Source: Melioribacter sp051488685
GTDB lineage: Bacteria; Bacteroidota; Ignavibacteria; Ignavibacteriales; Melioribacteraceae
Reading direction: 5' to 3'
Length of the DNA stretch: 64,000 nt
Assembly: GCF_051488685.1 (NCBI RefSeq)
Contig: NZ_JBPSEH010000004.1
Location: forward strand, 232,516-296,515
A model generated the notes under the pieces. That model was not told where the DNA came from and searched no databases. It saw only the letters and a program-made list of their open reading frames with translations. Both the position numbers and the translations under genes were made by a program. Shown here one piece after another: positions 8,098-15,938 of this stretch (position 1 is its first letter; each line of letters starts with the position of its first letter).

Positions 8098-10317
8098 TTA
8101 TTTCCGAATTACTGCTATTTTTGAAACCGCAACGTTGTTGGCTTCTCTGTCGTATGCAACGATTAAATACACTCCCGAAGAGACGTACTTGCCATCGTTA
8201 TCTTTACCGTCCCAATATGCAATCCTTCCGCCCGGTGCTTTAAAGTCTCTGACCAATTGGTTGTTTATATCAATTATCTTGATATAAGAATCGTCAATTA
8301 GACCATCGATAATTAAAGTGTTCTCGGAAGAATTATCAATTATAAAAGGAGAGGGATAAGCAAAAATTTCGCCAAAAGATTCTAAAGGCTGTAAAAATGT
8401 AGTCTCAATTTTTACAAGACCATAATCTGTACCTGCGTAAACAATTCCTCTCTTTTTGTCGATTGTAATTGAACGTATCATGTCATCGGGTAACGGACTG
8501 TTAAGCGATGTAAAATAATTGATCACTTCGAATCCGTCAGATGATAGTTGTAACAATCCTTTATTGGTGCCAACCCATTTCTGGTCGATGGCATCTACAG
8601 CTATCGAGGTTACAGAAAGTCCTCGTAGTGAAGGTATGGAAATATTTAATACGGACGGATTCGATGGATCGGGTATAATGTTCATCCCGAGACTTGTACC
8701 GACCCACAGTTGTCCTCTGTTGTCAACTTTGAGTGCAGTAACTGTATTAGTAAGTAGTCCATTTGTCTGACTAATATAACCTTGTATGTCGTCGTTAGTA
8801 TTTGAAAAAGTGCTGTTTTCGTTATAATAATAAAGTCCAATTCTTCCGGAAAACAGGCGGAACCATTTTGTATCAAACTGGTCAATTTCCAGTTCGTATG
8901 TCAATTCGTTCGAAGTCAAGAGTGGTTTTGTGTACGAATAACCGTACCAATTGCCTTCTGTTGTTAATACATATAGTTGTTGCAGGAATGTGTTCTGTAA
9001 ATTTGTCAACCAGACATTGCCTTTTGAATCTTCTTCGATATCTGTAATTACTACAAAATTTGGGTCACTTGGAATGCCTGCAAGTGGACTGTTCCCAGCG
9101 TTGTAAGCTTCTAAAGAGCCATCTTTATAGATTGCAAATCCCTTTCCCCAGGTGCCTAAATATACTGCCTCAGAAGTTCTGGAAGCTCGTACACTGAAGA
9201 CGTCGTTTGTCTGAAGTGATGGAAATTTCTGGTAATTCACCACGTCCCAATGATTTCCGTCAAATACCATAGCACCAATTCCCTGACCATCTTTACCCGT
9301 TGCAATCCATAGATTGCCTTCAATATCTACGTCCATATTCAAAAAAGAATTGCTTGCCGGATTGTCCGGCTTGATTATTTTTTCACTTCCGTTTGAAAGT
9401 TCAATTACTCCGGATGTAGTACCTAAATAAATTTTTCCATTATAAACAGCAACCGACGTAAGTTCGAAAGAATTATTATTGTAGATCAATGATACTTCGG
9501 AACCATCGTAGAGGTAGAGCGAATTTTTCGATGCGGCATAAATCTTTGTATTGTCTACGTAGAAGTCGACAACAGGAACGGCTTCTAATGTTAAAATGTC
9601 CCACGACGTGTTGTATTGATAAATACCGTTATCTGTAGCTGCAATAACTTTGTCGGAATAAAGATCGAATTTTCTAATTGTACCAAAAGAACCTGATGAA
9701 GATGATGTATAATTAAGCCACGATTCTGGTGCAACGAGATTTGTTGAACCAGGCTTTTGAACAGCTATTCCAGAAGAAGTAGCTGTGAAAATTCTTTCAT
9801 CTTTGATTACTGCACTGACATTAATCTCCGACGAAAAATTCCCGAATTTTGTAAATGTATCGTAGAGTGAATAATTATTTTTATTAATCAATACAACGCC
9901 GAAAGACGTGGCGACAAAAATTGTGTCGCCTTTAGCATAGAGATTATTAATTCTTTTTTGTGATTTGTCGGATTTATAGATATCCAGAATATTTTTAGAT
10001 GCTCCACTTTCGATGTCGTAAAAAATGACAAAGCCTTCGACTGTGCCGAGCCAGATTTTATTATCTGTATCGATAAATATTGATGTGAAATTCTGGCTGT
10101 TGATGTTATCCGCTTTGTTTATAATAACAAAAGATGAATCTTCCGGATTGTATAAATAAGCTCCGCCTGAAGTAGCAACCCATATTCCGTTATCAGAGGT
10201 CATTAGATCAACAACATTATCCATATTTGAATAGACTTCCCAATTCAATATGTTCTGGGCATTAAGATTCGCATAAACAATAAATAATAAAAAAATGCTT
10301 TTGATAAGTTTAACCAT
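8098..10317 (-). CDS. Exported beta-propeller protein, PorZ-like, with FlgD/T9SS-type C-terminal domain
   Basis: A 739-residue secreted protein. It has a signal peptide (hydrophobic FLLFIVYANLNA-Q cut), then many two-component-regulator-type propeller blades. Repeats such as 'DNGIWVATSGGAYLY', 'NKIWLGTVEGFVIF', 'GQLWVGTSLGMNII' and 'DQKWVGTNKGLLQL' make up about residues 25-640. The last 85 residues form a beta-sandwich with YPSPFIID and DGKDNDGKYVSSGVYLIV, the FlgD-like / type IX sorting pattern. Two propellers plus a sorting domain and this length match PorZ, a component of the T9SS attachment complex, but other propeller proteins share the layout. No kinase domain follows, so it is not a hybrid sensor. 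Confidence 0.75.
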   Translation of the reverse strand: MVKLIKSIFLLFIVYANLNAQNILNWEVYSNMDNVVDLMTSDNGIWVATSGGAYLYNPEDSSFVIINKADNINSQNFTSIFIDTDNKIWLGTVEGFVIFYDIESGASKNILDIYKSDKSQKRINNLYAKGDTIFVATSFGVVLINKNNYSLYDTFTKFGNFSSEINVSAVIKDERIFTATSSGIAVQKPGSTNLVAPESWLNYTSSSSGSFGTIRKFDLYSDKVIAATDNGIYQYNTSWDILTLEAVPVVDFYVDNTKIYAASKNSLYLYDGSEVSLIYNNNSFELTSVAVYNGKIYLGTTSGVIELSNGSEKIIKPDNPASNSFLNMDVDIEGNLWIATGKDGQGIGAMVFDGNHWDVVNYQKFPSLQTNDVFSVRASRTSEAVYLGTWGKGFAIYKDGSLEAYNAGNSPLAGIPSDPNFVVITDIEEDSKGNVWLTNLQNTFLQQLYVLTTEGNWYGYSYTKPLLTSNELTYELEIDQFDTKWFRLFSGRIGLYYYNENSTFSNTNDDIQGYISQTNGLLTNTVTALKVDNRGQLWVGTSLGMNIIPDPSNPSVLNISIPSLRGLSVTSIAVDAIDQKWVGTNKGLLQLSSDGFEVINYFTSLNSPLPDDMIRSITIDKKRGIVYAGTDYGLVKIETTFLQPLESFGEIFAYPSPFIIDNSSENTLIIDGLIDDSYIKIIDINNQLVRDFKAPGGRIAYWDGKDNDGKYVSSGVYLIVAYDREANNVAVSKIAVIRK

Positions 10318-10417
10318 ATTTCACCGCAAGTTATAATAATTGGTAGTAAAAGATAATATTTAAACCCAATAATTTCATTTTAGGAAAATATAAAAGGGAT
10401 GAAAAAAAAGAGTAATA

Positions 10418-11239
10418 TCAGGCGGTATTCCTGTGAAGCATATTTCTCATTGCATCAAGGTGATTGGGGGCTAAGTTATATTTGCCTAAATTTCCTTCGT
10501 CATTTTTTTTGCCACCATGGAAATCGGAACCCCCGCTTTCGAGTAGACAATATTGATTTACGATTCCCTTATAAAAAGCGATTTGATTTTCGTTGTGGCT
10601 CGGATGGATTACTTCGATTCCGTCGAGACCTGCTTCAATAATATTGACCAAAATTGATTCTTTTATAAAGCCCGGATGGGCTATAAACGAAAGTCCACCG
10701 GCGTCTTCGATTAGTTTTAAAGCGCTTTGAGGAGAAAAATGAATTTTCCTTTCGTATGCCGGTCCTCTGTCGCCGATATATTTTTCGAATGCTTCAAAGT
10801 AATTGTCGATAATACCAAGGTCAACAAGTGTATAAGCGATGTGAGGCCGGCCGATAGCGGAATTTTTAGCTCTCTCAATTACGTCGTCAATTGTAATATT
10901 CATACCGAGACTTCTCAGTTTTTCAACAATCCTTTTTGCTCTGTGGTAACGTTCTTCCTTAAAAAAAGTGAGGCATTTTTGAAGCTCTTTGTTTTTATAG
11001 TCGATAAAATATGCCAGTAAATGGACTTCCACATTATCGATGTCGGTACTGATTTCGAGTCCTGGAATTACTTCAACGCCCAGGTCCTTTCCGCATAGAA
11101 TTGCCTCTTCGAGTCCATCGATTGTATCGTGGTCAGTTATGCTTATTGTGCGTAGACCTTTTTCGTAAGCCATCTGAACAATTTCCTCAGGGGAATAAGC
11201 ACCGTCGGAGTAGGTGGTATGAATATGTAAATCGATCAT
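10418..11239 (-). CDS. PHP-domain phosphoesterase (RNase AM / nucleoside-bisphosphate phosphatase type)
   Basis: Metal-dependent phosphoesterase. Relatives (YciV/TrpH, RNase AM) remove 3'-phosphate from nucleoside 3',5'-bisphosphates or trim RNA 5' ends. Metal ligands of all PHP motifs are visible: HIHTTYSDG (residues 5-13), DHDTIDG (37-43), PGLEIS, HLLAYF, GRPHIA, FIAHPG and GSDFHGG near the C-terminus. At 273 residues it is a stand-alone PHP protein and not part of a polymerase. It lies one base downstream of the Crp/Fnr gene, which suggests they share a transcript. Confidence 0.86.
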   Translation of the reverse strand: MIDLHIHTTYSDGAYSPEEIVQMAYEKGLRTISITDHDTIDGLEEAILCGKDLGVEVIPGLEISTDIDNVEVHLLAYFIDYKNKELQKCLTFFKEERYHRAKRIVEKLRSLGMNITIDDVIERAKNSAIGRPHIAYTLVDLGIIDNYFEAFEKYIGDRGPAYERKIHFSPQSALKLIEDAGGLSFIAHPGFIKESILVNIIEAGLDGIEVIHPSHNENQIAFYKGIVNQYCLLESGGSDFHGGKKNDEGNLGKYNLAPNHLDAMRNMLHRNTA

Positions 11240-11240
11240 C

Positions 11241-11921
11241 TCAGCCGTAGAGTTCCTTGAATTTTTCGTAATCTACAATTCTTATGTTTGGCCCATCGAT
11301 CTCGATTAGACCTTTTTTGGCAAAGGAATGAAGTGTCCTCGATATTGTTTCTCTGGAAGTGCCTGCCATATTTGCGATATCCTGCTGTACCGGTAATTTT
11401 TCGAGTTCGACTTTCCCGTGTCTTATTTTACCGATACTTTCTGCCAATTCAAGTAAAACGGTGGCAACTTTTCCTTCGGCGTCTTTGAGAGAAAGTGCTT
11501 TTATTTTTACATTGGCGGCTCTAAGTCGATTCGTAAGTTCTTCGAGTAGTGCCAGAGCAACTTCGTGATGTGTTTTGAGCAGGTCGATAAATTCATTCCT
11601 CTGAATTATGAAAATTTCTGAATCTTCAATTGCCGTAACAGTGGCCGACCTTGTTTTCCCGTCGAGTATTGCCATCTCTCCAAAAAAATCATTGTCAGAG
11701 AGGATCGATAAAATAACTTCTTTGCCGTCCTCGCTTGTACGCGATACTTTTACTTTTCCTTTGAGCATTATAAAAAGGGCTGTACCAGATTCGTCTTCTT
11801 TCAAGATTACTTCATTTTTGGAATAGATCTTACGCGTACCCGAGTTCTCAATACTTTTTAAAGTTACATCGGGTAAATTCGAGAAAATCGGCACATACTT
11901 AAGGAAACTTCCCGATTCCAT
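11241..11921 (-). CDS. Crp/Fnr-family transcription regulator
   Basis: A 226-residue regulator with an N-terminal cyclic-nucleotide-binding fold (about 8-125), a dimerisation helix and a C-terminal winged HTH (LPVQQDIANMAGTSRETISR, about residues 176-195). The phosphate-binding cassette FFGEMAILDGKTRSATV keeps the Gly-Glu and Arg-Ser positions used by CRP to hold cAMP. There is no cysteine in the protein, so it cannot carry an FNR-type iron-sulfur cluster. It is first in a two-gene unit with the PHP protein and diverges from gap across a 321-bp gap. Whether it controls gap is an open but natural question. Confidence 0.9.
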   Translation of the reverse strand: MESGSFLKYVPIFSNLPDVTLKSIENSGTRKIYSKNEVILKEDESGTALFIMLKGKVKVSRTSEDGKEVILSILSDNDFFGEMAILDGKTRSATVTAIEDSEIFIIQRNEFIDLLKTHHEVALALLEELTNRLRAANVKIKALSLKDAEGKVATVLLELAESIGKIRHGKVELEKLPVQQDIANMAGTSRETISRTLHSFAKKGLIEIDGPNIRIVDYEKFKELYG

Positions 11922-12128
11922 AGCCCTTCCTGAAGTTAATTTCAGAATGATTGCATAAAAATAACTTTTTGTAAGCCTTTTGACAAGTAAATTTCTTAGA
12001 CGTAAAGAACAGAGTAAATATTTAATGGATGGATCAAATACTCATAATCATATTTAAATGAACTGCCACCTTCTCCTAAATTAATTAGAATGATTTGGCA
12101 GAAGAGTTTAACTAAAACGGTTAATGTA

Positions 12129-12157
12129 AAAATTCTGTTAAAAAATTACAGAATTTT
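12129..12157. repeat. Perfect 10-bp inverted repeat upstream of gap promoter
   Basis: AAAATTCTGT at 12129-12138 and its exact reverse complement ACAGAATTTT at 12148-12157, separated by 9 bp. It ends 12 bp before the -33 element of gap. This could be an operator or a hairpin. It is not followed by a T-run, so termination is less likely. Confidence 0.6.
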
Positions 12158-12169
12158 AATATTGTTAAA

Positions 12170-12200
12170 TTGAAAAAGGGGAGATAATTATCTATATTTG
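12170..12200 (+). promoter_or_regulatory. Bacteroidota-type promoter of gap
   Basis: TTG at 12170-12172 (-33 element), 20 bp, then TATATTTG at 12193-12200 (-7 element, consensus TAnnTTTG). Transcription would start near 12207, followed by GGAGG at 12231-12235 and the ATG at 12243. Confidence 0.75.
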
Positions 12201-12242
12201 TGTCCGAATTTTATTCACATATTCGTAATTGGAGGATAAATT

Positions 12243-13301
12243 ATGGCAGTAAAAGTAGGAATTAACGGATTCGGAAGAATCGGTAGATTAGTACTAAATG
12301 TACTTGCCGAAAAAGGATACCTCGGTAAAGAGGTAGACGTTGTTGCAGTTGTAGATATCAGCACCGACGCAAAATACTTTGCTTATCAACTAAAATATGA
12401 TTCCGTCCACGGTAAATTCAAAGGTACTCTCGGAAGTGAAAAGAGCGACCCATCGCTCGAAGCAGACGATGTGCTCGTCGTAAACGGACATAAAATCAAA
12501 TGCATTATGGCTCAGAAAGATCCTTCCCAATTGCCCTGGAAAGATCTGGGAGTTGATATTGTCATTGAATCGACCGGTCTGTTTACAAGTTCCGATAAAG
12601 CAAAAGGACACATCGATGCCGGTGCTAAAAAAGTTTTAATTACAGCTCCCGGAAAGGGCGATGTAAAAACTATCGTTATGGGTGTTAACGATGATTCATA
12701 TGATCCCGCAAAAGACATTATTGTATCAAATGCTTCCTGCACAACTAATTGTCTTGCCCCAATTGTTCACGTATTAATTAAAGAAGGAATTGGTATCGAA
12801 ACAGGATTGATGACTACAATTCACTCGTATACAGCTACTCAAAAAACTGTCGATGGTCCTTCGAAAAAAGATTGGAGAGGAGGTAGAGCTGCTGCAATTA
12901 ATATTATTCCTTCAACAACCGGAGCAGCCAAAGCAGTTGGACAGGTATTACCATCGACAAAAGGTAAATTAACCGGCATGTCGTTCCGTGTACCAACAGC
13001 AGACGTTTCCGTTGTCGACCTTACATTCCGCGCCGAAAGAGATACTTCAATCGAAGAAATCGATCAGTTGATGAAGAAAGCTTCCGAAACATATCTCAAA
13101 GGTATCCTCGGTTACTGCAACGAAGAAGTTGTATCGACCGACTTCATTCATGATGAACGCTCGTCGATTTATGACTCGCTGGCAACTCTCCAGAATAATT
13201 TGCCTGGCGAAAAGAGATTCTTCAAAATCATTTCCTGGTATGATAACGAATGGGGTTATTCCTGTAGAGTAGTAGATTTACTCATTAAAATGATTAAATA
13301 A
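12243..13301 (+). CDS. gap: Glyceraldehyde-3-phosphate dehydrogenase, type I
   Basis: Glycolytic/gluconeogenic enzyme converting glyceraldehyde-3-phosphate to 1,3-bisphosphoglycerate. Rossmann motif GINGFGRIGRLV (residues 6-17), the NAD-selecting acidic position in VVDIS (Asp38), catalytic Cys166 in SNASCTTNC, His194 in TTIHSYTATQ, and the C-terminal SWYDNEWGYS. At 352 residues it is 15-20 longer than the classical form, in line with forms having a longer YFAYQLKYDSVHGKF region. A strong GGAGG precedes the ATG. It is followed by an intrinsic terminator and then pgk, so the two genes are partly uncoupled. Confidence 0.97.
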   Translation: MAVKVGINGFGRIGRLVLNVLAEKGYLGKEVDVVAVVDISTDAKYFAYQLKYDSVHGKFKGTLGSEKSDPSLEADDVLVVNGHKIKCIMAQKDPSQLPWKDLGVDIVIESTGLFTSSDKAKGHIDAGAKKVLITAPGKGDVKTIVMGVNDDSYDPAKDIIVSNASCTTNCLAPIVHVLIKEGIGIETGLMTTIHSYTATQKTVDGPSKKDWRGGRAAAINIIPSTTGAAKAVGQVLPSTKGKLTGMSFRVPTADVSVVDLTFRAERDTSIEEIDQLMKKASETYLKGILGYCNEEVVSTDFIHDERSSIYDSLATLQNNLPGEKRFFKIISWYDNEWGYSCRVVDLLIKMIK

Positions 13302-13320
13302 ATTCGATCAGCTTTAAGAG

Positions 13321-13360
13321 AGACGCAGTTGACGGCTAAGTACCGCGCTGCGTCTTTTTT
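13321..13360 (+). terminator. Intrinsic terminator between gap and pgk
   Basis: AGACGCAG (13321-13328) pairs with CTGCGTCT (13348-13355), with a small inner CGG/CCG pairing in the loop, followed directly by a run of T. Since pgk starts only 34 bp later and has no obvious promoter of its own, partial read-through is likely. Confidence 0.8.
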
Positions 13361-13393
13361 ATATCGACTCAAGTAAATCGATTGGAGGATAAA

Positions 13394-14593
13394 ATGAAAA
13401 AACTAAGTATTGACAAAGTAGACCTCAAAGGGAAAAGAGTACTGGTTCGTGTCGACTTCAATGTACCTTACGATGAGAACATGAATATAACAGACGATTT
13501 AAGGATTAGAGCAGCATTGCCGACAATTAAGAAAATTATTTCCGAAGGTGGAAAGGCAATTTTAATGAGTCACCTCGGCAGACCAAAGGGCAGTCCCAAT
13601 CCAAAGTATTCATTAAAACCGGTTGCTGTCCGTTTGAGCGAACTACTCGGTAATGAAGTGAAATTTGCTACCGATTGCATTGGAGATGAAGTTAAAGCAA
13701 TGGCAGATTCTTTGAAGGAAGGCGAGGTTTTATTGCTGGAAAATTTACGTTTTCATGCCGAAGAAGAGAAAAACAACCCTGAGTTCTCTAAACAGTTAGC
13801 CAGTTTGGGGGACGTGTATATAAACGATGCTTTCGGAAGTGCACATCGCGCTCATGCTTCAACTGAGGGAGTAACTAATTATATCAATATCTGCGCAGCT
13901 GGATATTTAATGCAAAAAGAATTGGACTATCTCGGTGGTGCCATTGCCAATCCCGAGCGTCCATTTACGGCTATTCTTGGCGGTTCTAAAATTTCGGGTA
14001 AGATCGACGTTATAGAAAACCTACTGCCGAAAGTTGACAATCTTTTAATTGGCGGAGGAATGGCTTATACATTTTACAAAGCGATGGGTTATGAAATTGG
14101 CAAATCGCTTCTCGAGGAAGAGAAAATTGAACTTGCCAAAGAGATGCTCGAAAAATTCAAAACATCAGGTAAAAATGTTTTGCTGCCGAAGGATAACGTA
14201 GTTGCTCCGGAATTTAATAACGACGCTCCTTCTGAAGTTGTGGATTCCGATAAAATTCCTACAGACAAAATGGGGCTCGATATAGGACCTAAAACAATCG
14301 AAGCTTTCAAGAAAGTTATCTTAGAAAGCAAAACAATTATATGGAATGGACCGCTTGGAGTTTTCGAGTTTGATAATTTTGCCAAAGGTACATTTGCAAT
14401 TGCCGAAGCGCTTGCAGAAGCTACTTCAAAAGGTGCCAAAACCATTATTGGAGGTGGCGACTCGGCTGCTGCTATTAAAAAAGCAAATCTGGAAGATAAA
14501 GTATCACACGTTTCTACAGGAGGTGGCGCTTCGTTGGAATTTCTGGAAGGCAAAGTGTTGCCTGGTGTCGCTGCATTGAATGACGACAATTAA
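13394..14593 (+). CDS. pgk: Phosphoglycerate kinase
   Basis: Makes ATP from 1,3-bisphosphoglycerate in glycolysis. Family motifs: KRVLVRVDFNVP (residues 14-25), MSHLGRPKG, LLENLRFHAEEE, GGSKISGKI, the hinge DIGPKTI, WNGPLGVFEF, and the nucleotide-loop GGGDSAAA with VSTGGGASLEFLEGK at the end. The length of 399 residues is normal. The start at 13394 follows GGAGG with 5 nt spacing. A longer frame from a TTG at 13382 would run through the ribosome binding site and is rejected. Confidence 0.97.
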   Translation: MKKLSIDKVDLKGKRVLVRVDFNVPYDENMNITDDLRIRAALPTIKKIISEGGKAILMSHLGRPKGSPNPKYSLKPVAVRLSELLGNEVKFATDCIGDEVKAMADSLKEGEVLLLENLRFHAEEEKNNPEFSKQLASLGDVYINDAFGSAHRAHASTEGVTNYINICAAGYLMQKELDYLGGAIANPERPFTAILGGSKISGKIDVIENLLPKVDNLLIGGGMAYTFYKAMGYEIGKSLLEEEKIELAKEMLEKFKTSGKNVLLPKDNVVAPEFNNDAPSEVVDSDKIPTDKMGLDIGPKTIEAFKKVILESKTIIWNGPLGVFEFDNFAKGTFAIAEALAEATSKGAKTIIGGGDSAAAIKKANLEDKVSHVSTGGGASLEFLEGKVLPGVAALNDDN

Positions 14594-14604
14594 TTGTTCC
14601 TGCC

Positions 14605-14635
14605 GGGGCTGACTCGTAATTTCTGAGTCAGCCTC
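14605..14635 (+). terminator. Hairpin downstream of pgk
   Basis: GGGGCTGACTC (14605-14615) pairs with GAGTCAGCCTC (14625-14635), an 11-bp stem with one G-T pair and a 9-nt loop. Only a short AATTT follows, so it is a probable but not textbook intrinsic terminator. Confidence 0.6.
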
Positions 14636-14710
14636 AATTTAAAACCCTCAACGCTGGGCATTTCTCGTAAAAAAAAATTATTTTCGTATATAAAAAAGAG
14701 TGATAAATAA

Positions 14711-15631
14711 ATGGGACTTGATTCAAGAGATTATTATCGACCGTCGGGTTTCGGAGGTTTTTCTTTCTTTCCGAAAGTCATAAAGAATTTACTAATCATC
14801 AATATTGTAGTTTTCTTAATACAATTGATATTCGAGAATTTTACTTTTGGCGGTATTCCCGGATGGTACTACCTGAATAGATATTTTGCATTGAATCCAA
14901 TTACGGGATTTGACCAGCTGGGCGAGCCTTATAATTTCCAGATTTGGCAATTTATAACTTATCAATTTATGCACGGCAGTTTTACCCACATTCTATTTAA
15001 TATGTTTATGCTCTGGATGTTTGGTATGGAAATAGCAAATATTATGGGTCCAGGAAAATTCTTAGTTTTTTATCTGGCATGTGGAATTGGCGCGGGTTTG
15101 TTCCAGATTTTTTTATCGCCGTTGTTAGGTTCAGTTCTGGCTCCAACAATCGGCGCCTCAGGGGCAGTATTCGGTATAATGATTGCCTTTGCAATGTTTT
15201 TTCCCGATAGATATATTTTATTCTACTTTCTTATTCCTATCAAAGCAAAGTATTTAATTGCAATTCTTATCTTATTTGAATTCGTTTCTGTCAACGAGCC
15301 TACAATTGTAGCTCATCTGGCTCATATTGGAGGAGCAGTTACCGGATTTCTTTTCGTTGTGCTCGACAGGAATTACAATTTTAGATTTAATAATCTCTTT
15401 AATTTGTTCAGGCGAGACAGAAGATCTGGAAGTACAACTAAATTCAGAAAACCACGTAAATTTAGAGAAACTGAAATAGAAGAAGCGGAGTTCTACGAAC
15501 TCGATTCCGATAAGGAAGAAATTACACAGGAAGAGATCGATAGAATTCTTGATAAAATAAGTCAAAGCGGATATCAGAACTTGACAGAACGTGAGAAGAG
15601 AATTCTTTTTGAAGCCAGTAAAAGAAAATAA
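14711..15631 (+). CDS. Rhomboid-family intramembrane serine protease
   Basis: A polytopic inner-membrane protease of 306 residues that cleaves substrates inside the bilayer. There are six hydrophobic segments between residues 24 and 217. The catalytic serine is in TIGASGAVFG (Ser150) and the catalytic histidine in AHLAHIGG (His205). The N-terminal WQFITYQFMHGSFTHILFNM is the conserved rhomboid segment with HxxxN. After the last helix comes a basic, then acidic cytosolic tail (about 220-306) ending in a helical NLTEREKRILFEASKRK, as in many Bacteroidota rhomboids. The 3' end overlaps the start of the following lipoprotein gene. Substrates cannot be inferred. Confidence 0.92.
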   Translation: MGLDSRDYYRPSGFGGFSFFPKVIKNLLIINIVVFLIQLIFENFTFGGIPGWYYLNRYFALNPITGFDQLGEPYNFQIWQFITYQFMHGSFTHILFNMFMLWMFGMEIANIMGPGKFLVFYLACGIGAGLFQIFLSPLLGSVLAPTIGASGAVFGIMIAFAMFFPDRYILFYFLIPIKAKYLIAILILFEFVSVNEPTIVAHLAHIGGAVTGFLFVVLDRNYNFRFNNLFNLFRRDRRSGSTTKFRKPRKFRETEIEEAEFYELDSDKEEITQEEIDRILDKISQSGYQNLTEREKRILFEASKRK

Positions 15632-15938
15632 AATTTTACTGCTGGCATTATTTTTCCCTCTCGCATTGTTTTACGGATGCAAACAAAATAACCTGCCGGA
15701 GGATCAAAAAGCTGCAGAAGTGTATGTCCATTTATTGATCATAAACGAAAAATATGGCGCAGAATCCGATTCCTCTAAGATCCTTAAGGAACACGTTTTC
15801 AAAAAATATGAGATGCACGAAAAAGAGTTTGAAGATTATTTAAAAAGCCTCGAAGAAGATAAAGATAAGTGGGAACTTTTTTTTAATTTATCCGAGGAAT
15901 ATTTAGACCGCTTGAAAAAGGAAGGCAATTTTAACTGA
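15609..15938 (+). CDS. Small hypothetical lipoprotein
   Basis: A protein of about 109 residues with a short basic N-terminus, a hydrophobic stretch and a lipobox ending FYGC (Cys about residue 24), so it is predicted to be lipidated and periplasmic or outer-membrane bound. The rest is helical and highly charged (Lys and Glu). Spacing of helices in the motif FKKYEMHEKEFEDYLKSL recalls the DUF4296 lipoproteins of Bacteroidota, which is a resemblance only. No ATG exists. TTG at 15609, with GAAGAG upstream and overlapping the rhomboid end by 23 bp, is preferred over GTG at 15591. The gene ends inside the 3' end of convergent recQ (8-bp overlap). Confidence 0.6.
   Translation: MKPVKENKILLLALFFPLALFYGCKQNNLPEDQKAAEVYVHLLIINEKYGAESDSSKILKEHVFKKYEMHEKEFEDYLKSLEEDKDKWELFFNLSEEYLDRLKKEGNFN

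Larger units (their letters stand above)
11922..12242 (+). other. Divergent intergenic region between Crp/Fnr gene and gap
   Basis: 321 bp without a gene. The right half holds an inverted repeat and a Bacteroidota-type promoter for gap, listed separately. The left half is A/T rich, and no clear promoter for the minus-strand regulator gene was recognised. Confidence 0.8.
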
